NCBI RefSeq assembly: GCF_001888805.2
Contig: NZ_CP019113.1
Coordinates: forward strand, 806,001 to 870,000
Reading direction: 5' to 3'
From: Enterobacter sp. SA187
GTDB lineage: Bacteria > Pseudomonadota > Gammaproteobacteria > Enterobacterales > Enterobacteriaceae
DNA length: 64,000 bases
The notes under the pieces are model-generated. The model ran no database searches, was not told where the DNA came from, and saw only the letters and a list, made by a program, of their open reading frames with translations. Both the position numbers and the translations under genes were made by a program. Positions 58,822-64,000 of this stretch are shown piece after piece (position 1 is the first letter of the stretch; each line of letters opens with the position of its first letter).

Positions 58822-59067
58822 CTAGTCGCCTTTACGCAGCAGATAGCGATAAGGCAGCGATTCTGTCTCCTGCGCCACAAGTTCATGCTCCATAAAACGG
58901 CAGAAACCGGGGATGTCGCGCGTGGTCGCCGGATCGTCGGCAATAATCAGCAGGGTTTCGCCCGCCTGCATGCTGCGCACGGTTTTGCGCACCATCATGA
59001 CAGGTTCCGGGCAACGCAGCCCCAGGGCATCAAGGGTGTGGTCAGGTGTGGTAAACAGATCGCTCAT
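58822..59067 (-). CDS. tusA: sulfur carrier protein TusA
   Basis: Accepts sulfur from IscS and passes it to TusBCD for 2-thiouridine of tRNA, and for molybdenum cofactor. 81 residues, the E. coli length. The active cysteine is Cys19 in LGLRCPEPVMMVRKTVR (CPxP motif). Divergent from yhhQ. Confidence 0.97.
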   Translation of the reverse strand: MSDLFTTPDHTLDALGLRCPEPVMMVRKTVRSMQAGETLLIIADDPATTRDIPGFCRFMEHELVAQETESLPYRYLLRKGD

Positions 59068-59214
59068 GGTTGTCTCATCCGGTCAAAAACCGCATTAGTT
59101 TACGCCGCCATTTTTGTGACGCAAGTCAGGTTAACGATTGCGTGAAAATTAGCCATTGCAATGGTGAGTCAAAGCAGTATGATGCGGCGGCTTTATAAAA
59201 TTACGTTGCATTAA

Positions 59215-59245
59215 TTGGGTTCCCTAACCCCAACCACTAAAAAGG
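59215..59245 (+). promoter_or_regulatory. preQ1-I-like riboswitch before yhhQ
   Basis: Stem TTGGG (59215-59219) with CCCAA (59229-59233), loop TTCCCTAAC, and an A-rich tail CCACTAAAAAGG (59234-59245). The layout matches class I preQ1 aptamers; the Thermoanaerobacter tengcongensis aptamer shares GGGU, AACCCCA and an A-rich tail ending AAGG. Loop CCT (59223-59225) can pair with AGG (59243-59245) to close the pseudoknot. That AGG is also the yhhQ Shine-Dalgarno, seven bases before the ATG, so ligand binding would shut off translation. Confidence 0.8.
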
Positions 59246-59252
59246 TCACAAT

Positions 59253-59918
59253 ATGTCGCAGTTCTCTCAATCCCAGCGCGTAAAAGCGTTGTTCTGGTTA
59301 TCGCTATTCCATTTACTGGTGATCACCTCCAGTAACTATCTGGTGCAGTTGCCAATCACCATTTTTGGTTTCCACACCACCTGGGGCGCGTTCAGCTTTC
59401 CGTTTATATTCCTCGCCACCGATCTCACCGTGCGTATTTTTGGCGCGCCGCTGGCCCGACGCATTATCTTTGCCGTGATGATCCCGGCGCTGGTGGTGTC
59501 GTATATCATTTCGTCGCTGTTTTATATGGGTAGCTGGCAGGGATTCGGCGCGCTGGCGCATTTCAACCTGTTTGTCGCCCGTATCGCCGCCGCCAGCTTT
59601 ATGGCCTATACGCTGGGGCAGATCCTCGACGTACGCGTCTTTAACCGCCTGCGCCAGAGCCGCCACTGGTGGCTTGCGCCGACGGTTTCCACCATCTTCG
59701 GTAACGCCAGCGATACCATCGCCTTCTTCTTTATCGCCTTCTGGCGCAGTCCGGATGCGTTTATGGCGCAACACTGGATGGAAATCGCGCTCGTTGACTA
59801 CAGCTTTAAGGTGCTTATCAGCCTGGTCTTCTTCCTGCCGATGTACGGCGTACTGCTTAATATGTGCCTGAAAAGACTGGCAGATAAATCTGAAATTCCG
59901 GCGTTGCAGGCCAGTTAA
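59253..59918 (+). CDS. yhhQ: queuosine precursor transporter YhhQ (QueT-type, COG1738)
   Basis: Inner-membrane protein reported in E. coli to take up preQ0/preQ1, precursors of the modified tRNA base queuosine. 221 residues with about six segments, starting MSQFSQSQRVKALFWLS. The conserved FPFIFLATDLTVRIFG and the polar FGNASDTIAFFFIAFW are present. The preQ1-I-like leader supports the assignment. Confidence 0.96.
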   Translation: MSQFSQSQRVKALFWLSLFHLLVITSSNYLVQLPITIFGFHTTWGAFSFPFIFLATDLTVRIFGAPLARRIIFAVMIPALVVSYIISSLFYMGSWQGFGALAHFNLFVARIAAASFMAYTLGQILDVRVFNRLRQSRHWWLAPTVSTIFGNASDTIAFFFIAFWRSPDAFMAQHWMEIALVDYSFKVLISLVFFLPMYGVLLNMCLKRLADKSEIPALQAS

Positions 59919-59990
59919 AGGTACGCCTGATAACTTGTGATAAGATGGACGAATGAGCCGTTATGGCCGTTTATCGAAAGGAAGAAGTCA

Positions 59991-60548
59991 ATGCGCAATC
60001 TGGTTAAATATGTCGGTATTGGCCTGCTGGTAATGGGGCTGGCGGCCTGTGACAACAATGATAAAGCGACTCCGGCGCAGGCTGCGTCGGCGGAAGCCAA
60101 TGCGACCGGTCAGCCAGTAACGCTGCTGGACGGCAAGCTGAGTTTCTCGCTGCCCGCAGACATGACCGATCAGAGCGGCAAACTGGGCACCCAGGCTAAC
60201 AACATGCACGTCTACTCTGACGCGACCGGCCAGAAAGCGGTGATTGTTATTGTCGGCGATAACAGCAACGAAGAGCTGTCCGTGCTGACCAAACGTCTGG
60301 AAGATCAGCAGCGCAGCCGCGATCCGCAGCTGCAGGTGGTGACCAACAAATCCATCGACGTGAAAGGCCAGAAAATGCAGCAGCTCGACAGCATTATCTC
60401 TGCCAAAGGCCAGACCGCCTGGTCTTCCGTGGTGCTGGGTAAAGTGGATAACAAATTGCTGACCATTCAGGTCACGCTGCCGGCCGAAAACCAGCAGCAG
60501 GCGCAAACGGCAGCTGAGAACATTATCAACACCATCGTGCTGAAATAA
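59991..60548 (+). CDS. dcrB: lipoprotein DcrB
   Basis: Envelope lipoprotein needed for phage C1 and C6 infection in E. coli; it is also linked to lipoprotein maturation. The ATG at 59991 after AAAGGAAG gives 185 residues, as in E. coli. Lipobox MGLAAC with Cys20, then a short linker and a globular domain (LLDGKLSFSLPADMTDQ). The longer open frame to 59937 lacks a signal peptide. Confidence 0.96.
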   Translation: MRNLVKYVGIGLLVMGLAACDNNDKATPAQAASAEANATGQPVTLLDGKLSFSLPADMTDQSGKLGTQANNMHVYSDATGQKAVIVIVGDNSNEELSVLTKRLEDQQRSRDPQLQVVTNKSIDVKGQKMQQLDSIISAKGQTAWSSVVLGKVDNKLLTIQVTLPAENQQQAQTAAENIINTIVLK

Positions 60549-60569
60549 GTCTCTGCCGGACACGCATAG

Positions 60570-61772
60570 TTAAACAACGGTCTCCACAGGAGGCCGTTTT
60601 TTTAACCGCCATGCCAGCAACAGCGCCACCGCCACCAGCCCCGCAGCCGCCAGATAGATCACCGATACGCCCGCCCATGCCATCAACAGCCCGGCCGCCG
60701 GTCCTGTCACCCCCAGCGAAAGATCCATAAATACCGTATAGGTCGCCAGCGCCGCGCCCTGATTCTGTTGCGGCACGGCCTTCACTGCCACCACGCCCAG
60801 CGCCGGGAAGACCAGCGAAAAACCCGCCCCCGCCAGCAGTACACCGATTTTTGCCATCCAGGGATCGACAGCCAGCCCCACCAGTACCAGGCCGAGGGTT
60901 TCCACCACGAAACAGACCATCGCCACGTTCAGCCCGCCGACGCGGTTAACGGTATTGGGGAAAAACAGCCGTGTGCCGACAAAGGCACAGCTGAACAGCG
61001 TTAAGGCGAAGGCCGCGCCATCCCAGCCACGGGCGTCGTAAAACAGGGTGATAAAGGTGGCGATGACGCCAAAACCGGCAGAGCCGAGCGCCAGCGCCAT
61101 GCCGTACAGCCAGACCCGCCCCAGCACGGCGCGAAACGGCAGCGGCTTGCCTTTGCTGACCTTCACCGCCGGACGGCTCAGGGCAAACAGTAGCGCCGTT
61201 ACCGCCACCGCCATGATAATGGCCGCCAGCCCCGTCAGCCCGGTGTAGTGGTAGCAGAGCACCCCCAGCGGCGCGCCAATCGCCATCGCCCCGTAAGACG
61301 CAATACCGTTCCACGAAATCACTTTTCCGATATGCAGCGATCCCACCACGCCGACGCCCCACAGCGTAGCCCCGGTCCCGGCAAAACTCTGCCCGATGCC
61401 GAGGATCACCCGGCCCAGGCACAGCAGCAATAAACAGACCACCGGCGTGGCGGCGCTCAGCCCCGCCAGCAGATAAAACAGGCCGCTCAGCACGCAGCCG
61501 CACAGACCGAAGACGACAATCTTTTTCGGGCCGAACAGATCGGCGTAACGCCCGGCATGAGGACGACTCACCAGGGTGGCAAAATATTGCAGGCTGATCA
61601 CCAGTCCCGCCCAGAAGGCGCTAAATCCCATCACATCATGGACATAGCCGGGCAATACCGCCAGCGGCAGGCCGATAGTCAGATAACTGGCGAAGTTAAA
61701 AATAACGACAGAGATAATGCGCAGGTTGAGGCGCAATCCGTTCAGCGCCGGTTCGGCAACGGGTTCAGGCAT
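60570..61772 (-). CDS. yhhS: MFS transporter YhhS
   Basis: Twelve-span major facilitator, 400 residues from the ATG at 61772 (MPEPVAEPALNGLRLNL), with GGTGAG five bases upstream. MFS motif A region SRPHAGRYADLFGPKK near 70-85. In E. coli it is about 405 residues and linked to arabinose export and glyphosate resistance. The dcrB terminator lies inside its last codons. Confidence 0.95.
   Translation of the reverse strand: MPEPVAEPALNGLRLNLRIISVVIFNFASYLTIGLPLAVLPGYVHDVMGFSAFWAGLVISLQYFATLVSRPHAGRYADLFGPKKIVVFGLCGCVLSGLFYLLAGLSAATPVVCLLLLCLGRVILGIGQSFAGTGATLWGVGVVGSLHIGKVISWNGIASYGAMAIGAPLGVLCYHYTGLTGLAAIIMAVAVTALLFALSRPAVKVSKGKPLPFRAVLGRVWLYGMALALGSAGFGVIATFITLFYDARGWDGAAFALTLFSCAFVGTRLFFPNTVNRVGGLNVAMVCFVVETLGLVLVGLAVDPWMAKIGVLLAGAGFSLVFPALGVVAVKAVPQQNQGAALATYTVFMDLSLGVTGPAAGLLMAWAGVSVIYLAAAGLVAVALLLAWRLKKRPPVETVV
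60576..60603 (+). terminator. dcrB terminator
   Basis: A 10-bp stem (AACGGTCTCC / GGAGGCCGTT, one G-T pair) with an ACA loop is followed by seven Ts. It is located within the 3' coding end of the convergent yhhS (stop at 60570). Confidence 0.88.
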
Positions 61773-61916
61773 GGAACTCACCACATTTTTTACAACAGTG
61801 TTTCACTATTATCATGATGACGGCTGAAAATCAGCAGCAGATTCAGATAATGCACGTCATACGAAGCCCCGCTAACGCACTACACTTAGCGGGCACAGCG
61901 AAAAAAGGAATTCACT

Positions 61917-62966
61917 ATGATCACCCCCCAGCCCGATAAAGCGGGCTTGCATATCCTCCTGAAATTAGCCGCTCTGGTTATTATTCTGGCGGGCATCCAT
62001 GCCGCCGCCGACATTATTGTTCAGTTATTAATGGCGTTGTTTTTCGCCATCGTGCTTAATCCGCTGGTGACCTGGTTTTTGCGTCGCGGCGTGAAGCGAC
62101 CAGTCGCGATCACCATTGTGGTGGTTGTCATGATGATCGTGCTGACCGCGCTGTTTGGCGTGCTGGCGGCGTCATTTAATGAATTCATCACCATGCTGCC
62201 TAAATACAATAAGGAATTAACGCGTAAGGTTCTGCAGTTACAGGACATGATGCCGTTCCTGCATCTGCACATGTCGCCGGAGCGCATGTTACAGCGCATG
62301 GACTCCGACAAAATGATGGCCTTTGCCACCCTGCTGATGACCGGCCTGTCGAACGCTATGGCGAGCATTGTGCTGCTGGTGATGACCGTGGTGTTTATGC
62401 TGTTTGAAGTGCGCCATCTGCCGTACAAACTGCGCTTTGCGCTGAACAATCCGCAGATCCATATCGCCGGATTGCACCGCGCCTTAAAAGGTGTGTCGCA
62501 CTACCTGGCGCTGAAAACGCTGATCAGCCTGTGGACCGGGGCCATCATCTGGCTGGGTCTCATGCTGTTAGGCGTCCAGTTTGCGCTGATGTGGGGCGTG
62601 CTGGCATTTTTACTTAACTATGTGCCTAACATCGGCTCGGTGATCTCGGCCATCCCGCCGATGATCCAGGCCTTCCTGTTCAACGGCTTTTACGAGTTTA
62701 TGATGGTGGGGATCCTCTTCCTGGTCGTGCACATGGTGCTGGGGAATATGGTGGAGCCGCGCATGATGGGCCACCGTCTGGGCATGTCGACTATGGTGGT
62801 ATTTTTATCCTTACTGATCTGGGGATGGCTGCTCGGCCCGGTGGGAATGCTGCTCTCTGTGCCGCTCACCAGCGTCTGTAAGATCTGGATGGAGACCACC
62901 AAAGGCGGCAGCAAGCTGGCGATCCTGCTGGGGCCTGGCCGTCCTAAAAGCCGGTTGCCTGGCTAG
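61917..62966 (+). CDS. yhhT: AI-2E family membrane protein YhhT
   Basis: 349 residues with about seven membrane segments, member of the AI-2E (PerM/TqsA) family, function not established. Conserved GMSTMVVFLSLLIWGWLLGP and NYVPNIGSVISAIPPM are characteristic. Same length and place as in E. coli, starting MITPQPDKAGLHILL after AAAGGAA. Confidence 0.95.
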   Translation: MITPQPDKAGLHILLKLAALVIILAGIHAAADIIVQLLMALFFAIVLNPLVTWFLRRGVKRPVAITIVVVVMMIVLTALFGVLAASFNEFITMLPKYNKELTRKVLQLQDMMPFLHLHMSPERMLQRMDSDKMMAFATLLMTGLSNAMASIVLLVMTVVFMLFEVRHLPYKLRFALNNPQIHIAGLHRALKGVSHYLALKTLISLWTGAIIWLGLMLLGVQFALMWGVLAFLLNYVPNIGSVISAIPPMIQAFLFNGFYEFMMVGILFLVVHMVLGNMVEPRMMGHRLGMSTMVVFLSLLIWGWLLGPVGMLLSVPLTSVCKIWMETTKGGSKLAILLGPGRPKSRLPG

Positions 62967-63042
62967 GGATAACTCATCTTGCGCCACGCAACTGCTACGC
63001 TTAACGGTCTGAAGAATCATCAATAATGACCGGGAGCAGTCC

Positions 63043-63837
63043 ATGAAAATCGATTTAACGGGAAAACTCGCGCTGGTGACCGCCTCAACGGGCGGGATTG
63101 GCTTTGCTATCGCCCGCGGCCTGGCAGAGAGCGGTGCGGAAGTGATCGTGAATGGCCGCAGCGAAAGTTCGGTAAATCAGGGTATTCAGCATCTCCAGCA
63201 GGTGGTGCCGGGCGTGGCGGTGCGTGCGGCCATTGCCGATCTCAGTACGCCGGAAGGAGTGGAATCGGTGCTGCGGGCGGCTTCCGGCGTGGATATTCTG
63301 GTAAACAATGCCGGGATTTATGGCCCGCAGGATTTCTACTCCACCGACGACGAAACCTGGGAAAACTACTGGCAGACCAACGTTATGTCCGGCGTCCGCC
63401 TCGCCCGTGCATTATTGCCTGGCATGGTGCAAAAACGCTGGGGACGGGTGGTGTTTATCTCCTCTGAATCGGCGCTCAATATCCCGTCGGACATGATCCA
63501 CTATGGCGTGACCAAAACCGCGCAGCTTTCCCTTGCCCGCGGACTGGCAAAATTTGTCGCCGGTAGCGGCGTAACGGTCAACAGCGTGCTGCCGGGTCCG
63601 ACCATGTCAGACGGCTTCGCCGCCATGATGAAAGATGACATGGAACGCACCGGCAAATCTCTGGAAACACTGGCGACAGAGTTCGTGATGGCGAACCGCC
63701 CGAGTTCAGTGATCCAGCGCGCCGCCACGGTCGAGGAGGTCGCCAATATGGTGGTCTATGTCTGTTCGACCCAGGCGTCAGCGACATCAGGTGCTGCACT
63801 GCGCGTGGACGGCGGCGTGGTGGATGATATTGTTTGA
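63043..63837 (+). CDS. short-chain dehydrogenase/reductase
   Basis: 264-residue NAD(P)-dependent SDR. Cofactor loop TASTGGIGFAIARG at residues 13-26 (Ala replaces the usual Gly in TGxxxGIG), NNAGIYGP near 87, catalytic Ser in VVFISSESALN, and YxxxK in HYGVTKTAQL. The C terminus RVDGGVVDDIV is typical. Substrate unknown. It follows yhhT where E. coli has acpT and the nik operon. GGAG precedes the ATG. Confidence 0.88.
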   Translation: MKIDLTGKLALVTASTGGIGFAIARGLAESGAEVIVNGRSESSVNQGIQHLQQVVPGVAVRAAIADLSTPEGVESVLRAASGVDILVNNAGIYGPQDFYSTDDETWENYWQTNVMSGVRLARALLPGMVQKRWGRVVFISSESALNIPSDMIHYGVTKTAQLSLARGLAKFVAGSGVTVNSVLPGPTMSDGFAAMMKDDMERTGKSLETLATEFVMANRPSSVIQRAATVEEVANMVVYVCSTQASATSGAALRVDGGVVDDIV

Positions 63838-63852
63838 TGTGAGAAAGAGATG

Positions 63853-63877
63853 CGCCGTTCATCAAGGATGAACGGCG
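63853..63877. terminator. hairpin after the SDR gene
   Basis: CGCCGTTCATC and GATGAACGGCG form a perfect 11-bp stem with an AAG loop, 16 bp past the SDR stop and 22 bp past the stop of the converging gene. No strong T run, but its place between converging genes suggests a shared terminator. Confidence 0.65.
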
Positions 63878-63898
63878 TGGACACTGAAGTAACGATTA

Positions 63899-64000
63899 TT
63901 ATTGCTTTTCAGCATGCTGTTTGATGAGCATATAGCGGTTAAGCAACTGCTTAAGGTGCATATCAGTACGCGATAGTGAAGTGGCCAGTTCCGGTGTCCC
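63899..64000 (-). CDS. C-terminal end of an unidentified protein, cut by the window edge
   Basis: Read from base 64000 leftward the frame is open for 33 codons to a TAA at 63899-63901 and ends LLNRYMLIKQHAEKQ. The residues look helical and basic. It converges on the SDR gene with a hairpin between. Too short to assign. Confidence 0.5.
   Translation of the reverse strand, partial: GTPELATSLSRTDMHLKQLLNRYMLIKQHAEKQ

Overview
The window is a chromosomal segment of a gamma-proteobacterium of the order Enterobacterales, close to the Escherichia/Enterobacter/Citrobacter group. Nearly every gene has a recognisable E. coli K-12 counterpart in the same order (malP-malT-glpRGE-glpD-glgPACXB-asd-yhgN-gntK-gntR-yhhW-yhhX-ryhB-yhhY-ggt-yhhA-ugpQCEAB-livFGMHK-panZ-livJ-rpoH-ftsXEY-rsmD-yhhL-yhhN-zntA-tusA-yhhQ-dcrB-yhhS-yhhT). 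It is not E. coli itself: rtcABR, gntU and yhhM are missing from their usual places, and several blocks have been added. These calls rest on remembered E. coli proteins and gene order; no search was run.

Layout. 1-9.3 kb: maltodextrin phosphorylase (cut by the left edge), its activator MalT, and the glycerol-3-phosphate genes glpR, glpG, glpE and glpD. 9.3-18.8 kb: the complete glycogen operon glgBXCAP. 19-24.6 kb: asd, yhgN, gluconate kinase and its repressor, a pirin and an oxidoreductase. 24.6-24.75 kb: the Fur-controlled small RNA RyhB. 24.75-30.2 kb: an AT-richer inserted cassette with a PTS EIIBC permease, an M81 (microcystinase-like) hydrolase, a degenerate M24 pita-bread protein and a divergent DeoR-type regulator. 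30.3-38.2 kb: yhhY, ggt, yhhA and the Pho-controlled ugpBAECQ operon. 38.3-47.3 kb: the branched-chain amino acid transporter livKHMGF and livJ, with panZ and a ParD/RelE-type toxin-antitoxin pair between livK and livJ, then a PuuE-like GABA transaminase. 47.4-52.8 kb: rpoH, ftsYEX, rsmD, yhhL. 52.9-59 kb: yhhN, the zinc exporter zntA, an added TRAP transporter, tusA. 59.2-64 kb: yhhQ behind a preQ1-I-like riboswitch, dcrB, yhhS, yhhT, a short-chain dehydrogenase and the tail of one more gene.

How it fits together. Most of the window concerns carbon storage and nutrient uptake: maltodextrin and glycogen breakdown, glycerol phosphate, gluconate, branched-chain amino acids and phosphate scavenging. 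Regulatory DNA that can be read directly includes a CRP site at malT, GlpR operators at glpD, paired GntR operators at gntK, a Fur box at ryhB, tandem Pho boxes at ugpB, sigma-E and DnaA sites at rpoH, and a ZntR promoter with a 20-bp spacer at zntA.

The best candidate for an undescribed system is the 5.5-kb cassette at 24.75-30.2 kb. It combines PTS uptake with two peptidase-fold proteins, has no glycoside hydrolase and no EIIA, carries its own regulator and candidate operators, and ends inside the ryhB promoter, so its transcription could run into RyhB.
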